A model generated the notes under the pieces. The model was not told the DNA's origin, did not search any database, and saw nothing but the letters and a program-made list of their open reading frames with translations. A stretch of 64,000 nucleotides of DNA from Euryodendron excelsum (lineage: Eukaryota; Streptophyta; Magnoliopsida; Ericales; Pentaphylacaceae), in contig CM065392.1 in NCBI GenBank assembly GCA_033060915.1, positions 17,420,001 to 17,484,000 of the forward strand. Reading direction: 5' to 3'. Within the stretch, counting starts at the first letter, position 1. Each line of letters opens with the position of its first letter. Of this stretch, positions 34,524-48,327 are shown one piece after another. A program made the position numbers and the translations under genes.

Positions 34524-34929
34524 TATCGCACCATGATTTTTTGCACTCGAGGAAAATACATATAAGTGAAAAAATACAGTACTCTCTCGTTAGAACTCAT
34601 CCTCCTAGAAGAACGATTGCGACTAGGTTTGAATTAGAAATTGATTTGATTAAGGGCTTTTGAAAAAGGTTTGGAATTGCCACTTAACTTGATTAAGGTG
34701 AGTTAGGTCACCTAAAACTAAGCACAATTAGAATATTACACTTAGGGTTTTTAAAAACTCCCTTAAGAGAGGGTTTTTAAGAAAATAGGTTTTTGGCAAC
34801 CTTTAGAAAGATTTAAACCCTTTTTGAAAATAACTCCATTTTGGTCTTTGACAACAATGATCTACGTTCAGAGGTTAGTTACGTATAGAGAAAATGCACT
34901 AAGCCATCACCGTACCCCGCCCTTACAAT
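34524..34929 (-). mobile_element. Solo LTR F, first part
   Basis: Old, decayed LTR; the terminal TGTCGCGCCC has become TATCGCACCA, with the changes mostly at CG positions. F is split by G (34930-39631) and by H (39705-44184). The total is about 4.6 kb over three pieces. Confidence 0.85.
34925..34929. repeat. Target-site duplication of solo LTR G (ACAAT)
   Basis: ACAAT at 34925-34929 is repeated exactly at 39632-39636. Confidence 0.92.
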
Positions 34930-37900
34930 TGTCGCGCCCATATTTTTCGCACTCGAGGAATACTCACCCAAGCGGGAAAAATGTTGTACTCTCTCGTTAG
35001 AACTCACCCTCCTTGAAGAATGAGTGCGACTAGGTTTGAATTGAAAATTGATTTGAAATAAAGGGCTTTTAAAAAAGATTTGGAGTCGCCACCTAACTTG
35101 ATAAAGGTGAGTTAGGTCACCTAAAAACTAAGCATAATCCGAAAACTACACTTAGGGTTTTTGGAAAACGATTTGAAAATATCTCCTCGAGAGAGGGTTT
35201 TTAAGAAAAACAAGTTATTTGGCAACCTTTGGAAAACATTTAGCCATTTTTAGAAAAATAACTCCTTTTTGGTCTTTGAAAATAGTGATCTAAGTTCGGA
35301 GGTTGGTTACGTGTAGGGAAGACGCACTAAGCTATCACCCTACCCCGCCCTTTCGGTACCTACATGTCAATCTATCCTAAATTCACCTATGAGAGTCTTT
35401 AATTAACCCATGTTCAATCCTATTTCACTTTAGAAAAACAATGTTTGAAAAGAAACTAACATGATGCATGGTATGCAAGTGCAAAATAAGAGAGAATTGA
35501 AAAATAGATTTGGAAAGAGATTGATATGAAATTGATTTGATTTGAGAATAGATTTGAAATTGGAAAGATTTGAAATTGAAAAGTTTGAAAATTGAAAGTA
35601 GAAATTTTGAAATTGAAATTCGAGATTTGAAAAGATTTTGAAAACCGCACCCATGAGGGTGGAATTAAAAGTTTGAAAAGTATTGTGACCGCACCTATGA
35701 AGGTTGCCTACGTATCCCTTTGGGGGAATCAGGTCAGTCGTAGTTCGGACCGGAGTCCGATTGAAAATAGAAGAGTGGATTTGAAGAAGGAGATTGAATT
35801 GGAAATTGAATTCGATTTGGAATTAGAAAAGGAGATTGGAAATTGAAATTGAGAAAATTGGACTTTGATTTGAAAAGATAGATTTGGACTTGTTTTGAAA
35901 AAGAGAAAGATGAAGGTTTAGGAAACCTAGACTTAGGAAAAGCTTGACTCGACTTGGAAGGTTTAGGAGATTAGGAAAGGTTGGATTTAGGAAATGTTTG
36001 AATTAGGAAATGTTCGATTTAGGAAAGTTTTGAAATTAGGAAAGTTTGGAATTTAAGAAAGTTTTGAATTAGGAAAGTTTCATTTAGGAAAGTTTTGAAT
36101 TAAGAAAGTTTTGAATTAGGAAAGTTTTAGGTTTAGGAAAGTTTTGAAATTGGAAAGTTTCGAGTTTAGAAAGTTTTCGAAAAATGAAAGGTTTTCAGAT
36201 TAGGAAAGTTCCCAAATTAGGAAAGTTTTGAAAATCGAAAAGTTTTGAAAATTGGAAAAGTTTGAAAAAGGAAACTTTTTAGTTTAGGAAATGTTTGAAT
36301 TAAGAAAGTTTCAACTTAAGAAAGTCTTAAATTAAGAAAGTTTTGAATTTAGAAAAGTCTTAGATTTGGAAAGATTTGAAGTTTAAGAGAGTTTAGAATT
36401 TAGAAAGTTTTAGGTTTAGAAAGATTTAACTTAAGAAGGTTTCAAATTTAGAAAGTTTTGAATTTGGAAAGATTTGAAATTTAGAAAGTTTAAGATTTAG
36501 AAAGTTTTTAGAGTTTTAGAAAATCTTGAGATTAGGAAAGGTTTGAAAGCTTGGATTTGAAAAAGATGTTTAAAAGGGGTAGAATTAGGAAAGGGTTGAA
36601 CTAGGAAAGATTTGAAAGTTGAGTTTTAAAGTTTAGGAAAGATTTTTATGTTCAAGTTTTGGAAACTTAAGATTTAGGAAAGTAGAGGTTTAGGAAAGAT
36701 TTGAATTTTGAAATTTAAGGAAAGATTTAAAGTTTAAGTTTAGGAAACTTATGGTTTAGGAAGGAATTGAATTAAGAAAGGTTTGGATTAGGAAAGGATT
36801 GGATTTGGTTTCTAAAAACAAGGGTTTGATTTTGTTTCCAAAAACGGAGGATAGGATCTAGTTTCCTAAATGGGGAGATTGGATTTGGTTTCCTAAAGGG
36901 AAGATAGGATTTGGAAAAGATTTGGAAAGGGAGATTCTAGAAACCCTAGATTTGGAAAATTCTAGTCTCGATGTAGAAAATAGGTTTTGAAAACAAGGAT
37001 AGTTTTGATGTAGAAAACAAAAGATTTTGGAAACCTAAGTTTAGGGCAAAGTTTGAAAATCATGTTTTTGGAAAGAAAACTAGGGTTTCGTAATTGTGAG
37101 TTCTAGGGTTTGGTTTGGGCTCTAAGGAAAGAGTTTTTTTTTTTTTGAAAAACGCGTTTTTGGAAATGAAGGCTTTCTAGAAGGGAATCCTAGGGAGGAG
37201 TTTTTTGGAAAGTGTGTTTTTGGAAACATAGATTTTGAAAGGAAATCCTAGAGAGGAAATTTCTAGAAGGAAGATTTTGGAAAAGAGAGTTTTTGAAAAG
37301 ATTTTTAGGAGAGATTTTTGGAAAGAGTTTTTAGGAAGGTGAACCTAGGGAGTGTTTTTAGAAAGAGATTTTAAAGAGAAGGAGTTTTTGGAAAGGAGTT
37401 GAAAAAGGGAATTTTGAAAAATGGATTTTGGAAGGGAGTTTTTGAAAACAATTTTGGAGAGGAGAGTTTTAGGAAAGTATGTTGAAAAAGAGATTTTTAG
37501 GAAGAGAGATTTAGAAAAAGAGTTTTTAGAAGGTATAAAAACATCTCACTTTCCTAAAGCGATTCTAGCCATAAGAGAGCTAGAACCACTTTAAGAAAGT
37601 GGTTTTGAAAACAAAGTTTTTGAAAAAGAGATTTTGATGCAATTTTGAAAAACAAATTTGAAAACGAGTTTGAAAACGAATTTTGGAAGATGCAAGACTA
37701 TGATATGTCCGATGCAATTTGGGGGTCGTGAACATACAAGGCTAAGGTTTCACCATATAATCAAGGGGGCCGGACCCACGTGGTCTTTGGTTAGACTAGA
37801 AGAAAGCCCCCGACACGGTGACTCTCCAATAGTCCAATCCTACACATGGACCGGGAATCCCCTTGTTTCAAGCATGCAAAGAAAGGGGGGGAAAGAGAAG

Positions 37901-39631
37901 GGGGATTAAAATAGAGAAAACCCAAGCGAGTTGGAGAGAGAAGAGAGAGGGGGCAAGTGCAGAAAATTAAAGAGAAAGCCTACCTAGTTTCTTGTTTATT
38001 TTGCGCACCGTGCAGTCTTCAGTCTTCGGTCTTCGGTCTTGATCTTCACCTTCAGTCTTCAAGGATTGTCTTCAAACTTTGGATGGCTGCTCTTCAAGTC
38101 TTCAGAGAGTGGTTGAATGCTATTGTATGAGTGTATGGGGGAGTGTATGAGTGTATAGGAGGCAAGGGTTTATGTACGGTGGCTAGGGTTTGGGAAAACC
38201 TAGGGAGGCTAGGGTTTAGGAGGTGCTCGAGCTCTGTATATCGAAATATGAGATTCTTAGTTTAATTTTGCAGACCCCTTTCACGTTAAACGAGGCTCTG
38301 TATTTACAGAGGGAAGACAAACCTGGCGCCTGTTGCAGTGGCGCCAGGGCAAAATTTATATTGGCGCCACTAGTAGTGGCGCAAGGCCATTTTTTGGCTT
38401 GGCGCCACTGCTAGTGCGCCAGCCATTTAGGAAACAATTAAGGTCGGCAAGAAACATATCTTTGACTAGATTTGGGCGCCTGTACTAGTGACTACCATGT
38501 AAACTTTAGCTTGGCTTCACTAGGAGTGACTCCGGAAAGTCCGGGAATGATTTGAAGGAGCCGGGAGTGACCCGGAAGGCCAGAAAGGAGCAGGAACACT
38601 TAAAATAGTGTCCTGGAGGTATTTGACTTGAAAAGTGAGAATTGGATGTGTCGGAAAGGTTGACCGAGCCTTTAGGGGCACAACGGTCAACCGAACCGGA
38701 AAACTGCCGGGACAGACTCAAACTGTCCCGGAAGAAAACTTGGGATCTGGAAACATTATTTAGAATGTTCCCAGAGGTTGCCGGTTTGATTCCCAGGGCC
38801 GGAGTGGTCGGAAATGGAGACCGGCCCACCAGGGGCAAAACGGTCATTTTGTACCGGGTTTGCCGGAACTGACTCAGAATGGTCCGGAAAGGTAAAAGAA
38901 GGTCGAGAACACTATAAAAAGTATTCTCGAGACATTACCAGTTTGATACCCAGAGCCGATGTGGTCGAAGAAGGAGACCGGCCCTCTAGGGGCAAAACGG
39001 TCATTTTGCACCGGGTTGGCCGGGACTAACTCGGAATGGTCCGGAAAGGTAAAGGGAGGTCGAGAACACTATAAAAAGTATTCTCGGGACATTACCGGTT
39101 TGATACCCAGAGCCGGTGTGGTTCCCGGGGTGTTCGGATGCCTGGGGGCAAAATGGTCATCTTGACCGAAAAGTCTCGAAAAAGGTCCTAAGGGTAGTCT
39201 GGTCATTTTTCACCGAAGTGAGCTAACAAACATGGGTATTGACCTAGGTTTTGAGTGTTTTCGCCATTCGGACGGGGTTGAGTATTTCCGCTACTCGGAC
39301 GGGGTTGACGATTTGAGAGTATTTCCGCTACTCTAACGGTTCTGTGAGTATTTCCGCTACTCTAACGGTTCTGTGAGTAGTTTTGCTACTAGGACCGTCT
39401 CGAGAAATAAACTGTCTCGAGAGAGGGATTGGAGTTGGAATAAGAAAGGACAATGCCCTTAAGGGCATTTTGGTCATTTTGCCTCTATTTGGGCCTAACG
39501 GGCCCGCGAAGCGATGGAGAGACGGAATTTGGACTAGAGGATTGGTTTCGATTGGAATATGTCCATAATGACTTGAAAACAAGTCTGGACGGAGTGTTGA
39601 CTGCCGAGCGGTCAAAAATGGGGTGCTTACA
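34930..39631 (-). mobile_element. Solo LTR G (5-kb-LTR family)
   Basis: Complete 4702-bp LTR, antisense, from TGTCGCGCCC to GGTGCTTACA, with exact ACAAT duplications and no internal region. Landmarks: U5 end 34930-35400; G-poor stretch about 35740-37500; conserved block with CCACGTGG (37776-37783); GGCGCC motifs 38326-38430; 145-bp repeats about 38750-39120; and a 30-bp array reduced to a few units (39250-39390), which explains the shorter length. Its TATA box has changed to TGTAAATA (38301-38308). Confidence 0.94.
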
Positions 39632-39636
39632 ACAAT

Positions 39637-39704
39637 ACCTACATGTCTATTCACCCAAGGTTCACTCATACGGAATCTTTGATTAATAAATGTTCAAAAT
39701 TGTC
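39637..39704 (-). mobile_element. Solo LTR F, middle part
   Basis: 68 bp between solo LTRs G and H, matching the family stretch from the CCTACATGTC motif to the ATGTTCAA motif. Confidence 0.85.
39700..39704. repeat. Decayed target-site duplication of solo LTR H (TTGTC / CTATC)
   Basis: TTGTC (39700-39704) and CTATC (44185-44189) differ by two transitions. The family consensus at this point is CTGTC, so each copy has gained one C-to-T or G-to-A change. Confidence 0.7.
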
Positions 39705-42700
39705 TGTCGCGCCCTGATTTTTCGTACTCGAGAAATACACACACAAGCGAAAAAAATACTGTACTCTCTTGTTAGAACACATCCTCCTTGAAAGATGAGT
39801 GCGACTAGGTTTGAATTGAAAATTTGATTTGAATAAAGGGCTTTTGGAAAATAATTTGGAGTCGCCACCTAACTTAATTAAAGTGATTTAGGTCACCTAA
39901 AAATTAAGCACAATCTAAAGATCACACTTAGGGTTTTTGAAAAAAGGTTTTGAAAAACTTCCTCAAGAGAGGGATTTAAGAAAACGGGTTGTTTGGCAAG
40001 CTTTGGAAAAATTTAAGCCCTTTTGAAAATAACTCCATTTGGTCTTTGAAAACACTGATTCTAGGTTCGGAGGTTGGTTATGTGTAGAAAAGACGCACTA
40101 AGTCATCACCCTACCCCGCCCTTGCGGTACCTACATGTCTATTCACCCTAGATTCACCCATTAGAGTTTTTTATTAATACATGTCCAAAACTGTCCACTT
40201 TAGAAAAGAATTTTTAGAAAGAAATTGACATGATGCATGATATGCAAGTGAGAAACTAAAATTTGATTTTGAAAATTGGTTTGAAAAGAACTTAATTTGA
40301 TTTGAAAGAAAGATTTGGAAATAGAGATTTGAAAATAAATTTTTAGAATTGGAAGTATGAAAATAGTTATGGAATTGGAGATTTGAAAAAAAAGAAGTTA
40401 TGACAGCACCCATGAGGGTTGCCTACGTATCCCTTTTTTGAGAATCAGGTCAGTCATAGTTTAGAGAAGTGTCCAATTGAAAATAGGAGATTTTGATTGG
40501 AAAAAGAAATTGAGTTGGAATTTGGATTGGAAGATTAGGAAATTTGAACTTTGATTGAAAGATTTGAAAAGATTGGTCTTGGAAAGCTTGGTTTTAGAAA
40601 ACCTAGACTTAGGAAAGATGGAACTTAGGAAAGGCTTGAAGTTTAAGAAAGATTAGACTTGACTTGGAAGGGTTTTAGAAAAGATTTGACTCGAATGTTG
40701 GACTTGAAAGATTAAGGATTGAATTTAGGAAAGGTTTGAATTAGGAAAGTTTCAAAATAGAAAAGTTCTGTTTTAGGAAAGTTTCATTTTAGGAAAGATT
40801 TCGAAATCAGGGAAGTTCAAAATAAGAAAGGTTTTGAAATTGGAAAGTTTTAAATTTAGAAAGTTTTAACTTAAGAAAGTTTCAAATTTAGAAAGTTTTG
40901 GATTAGGAAAGATTTGAAATTTAGAAAGTTTAGAATTTTAGAAAGATTCAGAGTTCAAGTTTTAGAAATACTTGAATTTAGGAAAGGTTTAAGTTTAAGA
41001 AAGATTTGAAAATTTAGATTTGGGAAGTTAAAATTAGAAACGATTTGGAATTAGGGAGGATTGGGATTAGCAAAGGATTGGATTAGGAAATATTGGGATT
41101 CCTATTTCCTAAAGCCAAAGATTGGACTTTATTTCTAAAATGAGGTGATTTCATTTCATTTCAAAAAATAGAGGATAGGATCTAGTTTTGCAAATGGGGA
41201 GATTGGATTTGGTTTCCTAAAACGGATGGTATGATTTGATATGAAATTGGAAAGATGAAGTTTTGAAAATCTTAGATTTTGGTGTAGAAAATAGGGTTTG
41301 AAAATATATAATTTTGATGTAAAAAGGAGGTTTTGAAAATCTATAGTTTGAAGCAAAATAGGAAATCGTGTTTTAGGAAAGAAAATTAGGGTTTCCTAAT
41401 CATGGCTCTAGGGCTTGACTTGAGCTTCAAGGAAAAGAGATTTTTGAAAAGTAGAACTTTTGAAAAGAAAGATTTTTTGGAGGAGATCCTAGAAAGGAGT
41501 ATTTAGAAAGTAAACTTGAAAAGAGAGTTTTTGGGAAGGGATTTTTGGAAAGAGTTTTTTAGGAAGAAAACTTAAGAAACGTTTTTAGAAAGTGAATTTT
41601 GAATAGAGCTTTTTGGAAAGGAATTTGAAAAGAAGTTTTGAAGAAATAGATTTTTTGAAAGGATTTTTTAGAAAGCAATTTTGAAAAGAAAATTTGAGAG
41701 AGTTTTTAGAAAGTATATTGAAGAGGAGATTTTAGAAAGTAGATGTAAAAAGAGATTTTGGAGAGGAGTTAAAAAGAGGTTTTGGAAAGTAAGTTTGAAA
41801 AGCAATTCAGAAAGGAATTTGAATGTAAACTTTTGCAAACCTCTAAAAATATCTCGCTTTCCTAAAACGACTCTAACCATAAGAAGATTAGAACCATTCT
41901 AGAATTGTGGTTTTGAAAACAACAAGGATTTAAAAATATGGACCATATTGGTCACTTTAAATGTGACACTTTCCTAAAGCAACCCTAACCATGGAATGGC
42001 TAGAATCACCGTAAGATTGTGATTTCGAAAATAAGTTTTGAAGAAGAAAATTTAAACCCAAGTTTTGAAAACAAGTTTGAAAATAATTTTTGGAGAGATG
42101 CATGATCATGATATGCACAATGCAAATTAGGGTCGTAAACATACAAGGTTAAAGGCTTCACCACATAATTAAGGGGGCCGAATCCACGTGGTCTCCGGTT
42201 AGACTAAGAGAAAGCCCCCGACACGGTGACTTTCAATAGCCTAATCCTACACATAAACTGGGGAGTCCCTTATTTTAAGCATGCAAGAAAGGGGCAGGGG
42301 GTAGAAAATGGGGGATTAAAATAGAAAAAACCCAAGTGGGTTAGGAGAGAGAAGAGAGAGGGGGAAATTGCATAAACATAAATAGGAAGCCTGCCTTGCA
42401 TCTTTCTTTATTTGCTTTGCTTTATTCACTTTGTTTTTCTTACTTCGGTCTTCGCCTCGGTCTTCAAGAGCTTGTTCTGATCTTCGAGAGTTTTTACGTT
42501 GCAGCACTTCAAGTCTTCAATGGAGGCTTTGGAGACTAGTATATGAGTGTATATAAGTGTATGTGAGGTAGGGTTTGTATATGGAGGCTAGGGTTTGAAG
42601 AACCTAAAGGGAACTAGGGTTTGGAAGGACTTCGAGTTCTGAATATCGAAGAGCCAAGTTTTTAGATTGAGTTTACGGACCCTTTTCACACTGGAGAAGG

Positions 42701-44184
42701 CTCTGTATTTATAGACAAAGGATTGACCTGGCACCTGTTGTAGTGGCGCTAGGCAAAATTTCCTTTTGGCGCCACTCCTAGTGGCGTCAAGCCAAATTTT
42801 GGCTTAGTGCCACTACTAGTGGCGCCAGCCACTTAGGAAAGTTTTAAGGTCGACAAGTAACATATCTTCAAAAGATTTGGGCACCTATACTAGTGACTAC
42901 CATGCAATGTTTAGCCTAGCTTCACTAGGAGTGACTCCGGAAGGTCTGAGAATGATTTAGAGGGCCGGAAAGGGACAGAAACCCTTAGAATAACGTCTCG
43001 AGGGTAGTAGACTTGAAGACGGTCATTTTCCAGGGCTTGGAAACATTAACAAGAATGTTTCAAGAGGCTACCGGTTTGATACCCGCGACCGGTGTGGTTG
43101 GAAGAGGCGATCGGCCCACTAGGGGCAAAACGGTCATTTTGCATTGGATTTGCCGGAATTGACTCGAAATGACCTAGAAATGTATCGGAAGATCGAGAAT
43201 ACTATCAGAAGCATTCTTGGGAGGTTATCGGTTTAATACCCAAAACCGGTATGGTTCCCCGAGCGCTCGAATGCCTAGGGGCAAAATGGTCATTTTGACT
43301 GGAGGGTTTCGAAATTGGCCTGAAACTGACTGGAAGGCACTTAAACATGCCGAATCATCTTTGGGGCAATCCTGAAGGGTGGACTTACCATTTTGAGGAC
43401 TTAGGTACTTTCTTAAGAAACATGCCGGAAATGGCCTTAAGAGTAGTTTGGTCATTTTTCACCAGAGTGGGCTAGCAGGTACTAGTGTTGGCTTGGGTTT
43501 TGAGTGTTTTCGTCACTCTGATGGTGGTCCTGTGACATAAGGGTTTGTTGGCAATTTCCTATATCGACCTGTTTACGAGTGTTTCCGCCACTTTAACGGT
43601 TGCGATGTTTACGAGTACTTCTGTTACTCTAATGGTTCGCGATCATTCCTGAGACTGCTTGATCTCGGAAAGCTGCTAGGTGGACTTATCACCTAAGGAA
43701 TCAACTTTCTTGAAAGGCGTGCCGAAATGGACATTCTTCATTGGCAGGCTAGTAGGCGCCAAAGGTGGACCGTTCTACCATCTCGGGGACTTGGGGTCTC
43801 GTCCCGGTCAACAGGTTTGAAGAGACTTACCATTCCGAAGAGTTCTTTTAGAAAATGTGCCAGACAGGATGGACTTACCACCTTGAGGAATTAACTTTCT
43901 CAAAAGGTGTGCCAAATTTAACTGGAATTGGATTTGAACTAGAATTAAGATTGAAAAGGGGACTTACCATCTTCGAGAAGACGTGCCCACTAGAATTGGA
44001 TCGAACAATGCCCTAAGGGCACTTTGGTCATTTTGTCTCTATTAGGCCCAATGGGCCCGCAAAGCGATCGATTGAGTGGATTATGTCTGAAAAACTGATT
44101 TGACTCAGAATATGTCCATATTAACTTGAATACAAGTCTAGACGGGTTAGAGACTGTCGAGCGGACAAAAATGGGGTGCTTACA
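39705..44184 (-). mobile_element. Solo LTR H (5-kb-LTR family, divergent)
   Basis: 4480 bp, antisense, from TGTCGCGCCC to GGTGCTTACA. It is more divergent than A, B, G or K in the low-complexity part and in U3, where the 30-bp repeats survive only as single motifs (about 43500-43630). It keeps the G-box block (42184-42191), TATAAATA (42706-42713) and an almost unmutated GGCGCC pair (about 42768-42830). Confidence 0.92.
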
Positions 44185-44189
44185 CTATC

Positions 44190-47100
44190 CACTTTAAAAA
44201 AGAATTTTTAGAAAGAAGTTTGACATGATACATGGTCTGCAAATGCAAGAATTTGATTTGATTTTGAAAATAGATTTGAAAAGAAAGATTTTACTTCGAA
44301 AATATATTTGAAAAGACTTGATTTGAAATTTGAAAGAAAGTTTTAGAAATTGAAATTAGATTATGGAATTAGGAAGTTAAAAATAGACTTTAGATTTAGA
44401 AACTTGAAAAAGGTTGTAACTGCACCCATAAGGGTTGCTTACGTATCCTTTTTTGGGAATCAGGCTAGTCGTAGTTCGGACAAGAGTCCAATTAAAAATA
44501 GACACTTTAAGGTTTTTGAAAAGTTTAACTTGAAAAGGTTTAATTTGAAAAAGGTTTGATTTGAACTTGGAATAGAAGATTTGAAATTGCATTTTGATTT
44601 GAAATTGAACTTAGACTTAGGATTGGACTTGGAAGAGAGTTTGGACTTTGAAAGAGAACTTGGACTAGATTTAGAAAGATTGAGATTTAATAACATCTTT
44701 GACTTAGATTAAAGTTGAAAACCAACTTGGTTTAGAAAAAAGTTTTTGAAAAGGGTTGAAGCTTCCTAACTTTAGGGTTAGGGTTGAACTAGTGTTTAGG
44801 CCTCCTAGGGTTTAAGTTACCTAAGATTGGAATATGTAGTTGAACTAGCAAGGGTTTGATTTAGATTTGAAAGGTTTGATTTTAGAAAGTTAGATTTAGG
44901 AAAAGTTCTAATTAGGAAATGTTCGAATTAAGAAAGTTTCAAAATAGGAAAGTTCCATTTTAAGAAAGTGTCAAATTAGGAAAGTTTCATTTTAAGAAAG
45001 TTTTGAATTTAGAAATTTGAACTTAGGAAAGTTTTGAAATTAGAAAGTTTTAGAAATTTAGAAAGGTTAGAATTACCAAATGTTTGAATTAAGAAAGATA
45101 TGATTTCTATTTCCTAAAGTTGAAGATTGGATTTAATTTCCAAAATAAGATGATTTGATATGATTTCTAAAATTGAAGAATTTGATCTAGTTTTCTAATT
45201 TGAAAGATTGGATTTGACATGAAATTGGGAAGGTTGAATGTTGGAAATCTAGGATTTGGAAAGCTATGATTTTGTGTAGAAAAAAAGATTTTGGAAATCT
45301 ATGGTTTGAAACAAAAGAGGAAGTCATGTTTTTAGAAAAGAGAATTAGGGTTTCCTAATTATAGGATCTAAGGCTTGACTTGGACTCCAAGAAAAAAAAG
45401 ATTTTGTAAAGTAAATCTTTTGAAGGGAGTTTCTAGGAAGAAGACTTGAAGATAGTTTTTCGAAAGTGAATTTTTGAAAAGAATTTTCCGAAAGAAGTTT
45501 GAAAAGAACTTTTTTAGAAAGTAGCTTTTTGAGGAGAGCTTTTAGGAAGGAGTTTTCTTGAAAGTGGGTTTTTGAAGAGAACTTTTAGAAAGTATTTTGA
45601 AAAGCAATTTTTGGAAAGGGGCATGAAAAGAGTTTTTGAAAAGGAACTTAAAAAACAATTTGAAAAGGAGTTTGAATATAGATTTTTTGAAAACCTTTTG
45701 AATGTCTCACTTTCCTAAAATGACTCCAACCATGAAGAGATTATAACCATTCTAAGTTGGTGGTTTTGAAAATAACATGGACTTGAAATATAGACCAAAA
45801 TGGTCGCATTGAATATCACACCTTTCCTAAAACAGTCCTAACCATGGAATGGCTAGAATTATCTTAACAATGTGGTTTTGATGAGAAGCAAGTTCGGGTT
45901 TACACCCAAAATATGGAACTTGATGGTCACAATGAATATAACACTCTCCTTACGCAACCATAATCATGGAATGGCTAGAATTACTCTAAGAGTGTGATTT
46001 TGAAAACAAGATTTTGAATGCAAGTTTGAAAGAGGATTTTGATGCAAACTTTGAAACAACTTTTGAAAATAATTTTGAGTAAATGAATGAATATGATATG
46101 CACAATGCAAGTTGGGACGTAAAAATACAAGGTTTAGGCTTCACCACATAATCAAGGGGGCCAAATCCACATACTCTAAGATTAAATCAGAAGAGAGCCC
46201 CCGAAACGTTGACTTTCAACAATCCTTCCTGCACATGAATCAGGAAAACCCTTGTTTCAAGCATACAAGAAATGGGGGAAGAAGATAGAGGATTAAAATA
46301 GAAGAAAACCCAAGAGGGTTAGGAGGAAGAAGAGAGGGGGAAAGTATATAACCATAAAAAGAGAGCCTACCTTGTATTCTTCTTGTTTTCTTGTTTTACT
46401 TGCTTTGCTTTGCTTGATTCTTGAGAGCTTCCAAGTTGCAGCACTTTGAATCTTCAATGGAGGCTTTGGAGGCTTGTATATGAGTGTATGGAATGTGTAT
46501 AGGTATTAGGGCTAAGTGTATGGGGGCTAGGATTTAACGAGACTAGAGGAAGCTAGGGTTTTGAAAGACTTTGAGCTTTGTAATTCAAAAAGCAAAGTTT
46601 TTGGACTGAGTTTGTGAACCCTTTTCACGCAGGGGGAGGCTCTGTATTTATAGACAGAAGATTGATCTAGCACTTGTTGCAGTAGCGCCAAGGTAAATTT
46701 CCTTCTGGCACCACTAGGAGTGACACCAGGCCAATCTTTGGCTTGGCGCCACTGCTAGTGGTGCCAGCCACTTAGGAAAGTCTTAAGATCAGCAAGCAAC
46801 GAATCTTTCAACCCTTGATACGCAAGGTAAAAGATTTGGGTGGCTATGTTAGTGACTACCATGTAATGTTTTGCTTGGCTTCACTAGGAGTGATTCCGGA
46901 AGGTTCGAGAATGTTTTGAAAGGCCAAGAATGGTCCAAAAGGCCAAAAATGGGTATAAACCCTTGAAATAGTGTCCTGGGGGTAACAGACTTGAAAAACA
47001 ATGTCGGGATGGTCGACTGAGCTATTAGGGGCAAAACGGTCAACTAGACCGAAAAACCACCGAAATGGACTCGGAATGACTCATGAGAGGACTTGAAGGT

Positions 47101-48322
47101 TGGAAACACTATCTAGAGTGTTTCGAAAGGTTTCTGGTTTGATACCCAAAGCCGGTGTGATTGAAAAAGGCAACCGGCCCACCAGGGGCAAAACGGTTAT
47201 TTTGCAGCAAGTTTGTCAAAAAAGACTCAGAATGTTCTGGAAAGGTGTTGGGAGGTTGGGAATACTATTAGAAGCATTCTCGGAGGGCTACCAGTTTGAT
47301 AGCCAAAGCTAGTGTGGTTCCCAGAGACGCTCGAGTGCTTAGGGGCAAAATGGTAATTTTGACCGGATGGTCCCAAAATTTGTCCAGAACCGATGGAAGG
47401 TACTTGAACTCATTGGATCATCTTTGGGACGATCTTGGAAGGGTGGACTTACCACTTTGAGGACTTAGATACTTTCTCAAGAAGCATGACGAAAAAGGCC
47501 TAAGGGGTAGTTTGGTCATTTTTCACCGGAATGGGCTAGCAGGCACTGGTTTTGACCCATGTTTTGAGTGTTTCCGTCACTCTGATGGTCTGTAACAAGT
47601 TGGTTTCCAAAGGTATCCCATCCTTTGGTAAACACGTCACGGCCAAGAGGCGAATTCAGTCCTGTGACATAGGGGTTTTGTTGGCAATTCCCAATGTTGA
47701 CATGTTTACGAGTGTTTCCGTCACTTTGACAGTTGTGATGTTTGCAAGTATTTCCACCACTCTGAAAATGTGCGTTCATTTCGGAGACTGCTTGATCTCT
47801 GGAAGCTGCAATATAGACTTGTCGTCTGAGGAATCAACTTTCTTGAAAGATGTACCGGATAACGGACATTCTTCATTGGCAGGCTAGCAGGTGCCAAAGG
47901 TGGACTGTTCTACCATCTCAGGGACTTGGGTTCCATCTCAGTTGACGGGTTTGAAGGGACTTACTATTCTGAAGAGTTTCTCAAAAAACGTGCCCGACTG
48001 GATGGTTTTACTACCTGTGAGATCAACTTTCTCGAAAGGCATGCCGGATTTGATCTGGATTGGAATTAGGCTTGAAATTGAATTTGAGATTGAAATGGGG
48101 ACTTACCATCTTTAGGAAGATGTGCCAACTGAAATAGGACCGAGCATGTCACAAGGGCATTTTGATTATTTTGCCTCTATTGGGCCTGATGGGCTCATGA
48201 AGCAATTGATTGATTGGATTGAGTCTAAAAAGCTGGTTTTGACTTGAATGTGTCTATGTCGGTTTAAATGTGAGTCCGATCAGATTGGAGATTGCCAAGT
48301 GGGCAAAAATGGGGTGCTTACA
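44190..48322 (-). mobile_element. Solo LTR F, last part
   Basis: Main body of LTR F: G-poor stretch about 44470-45700, a mutated conserved block (about 46080-46270, G-box lost), TATAAATA (46645-46652), GGCGCC motifs mostly altered (46670-46770), single 145-bp-type units at about 47090-47330, and end GGTGCTTACA at 48322. This is the most diverged complete LTR here, as expected for one that hosts two others. Confidence 0.9.
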
Positions 48323-48327
48323 ACCAC

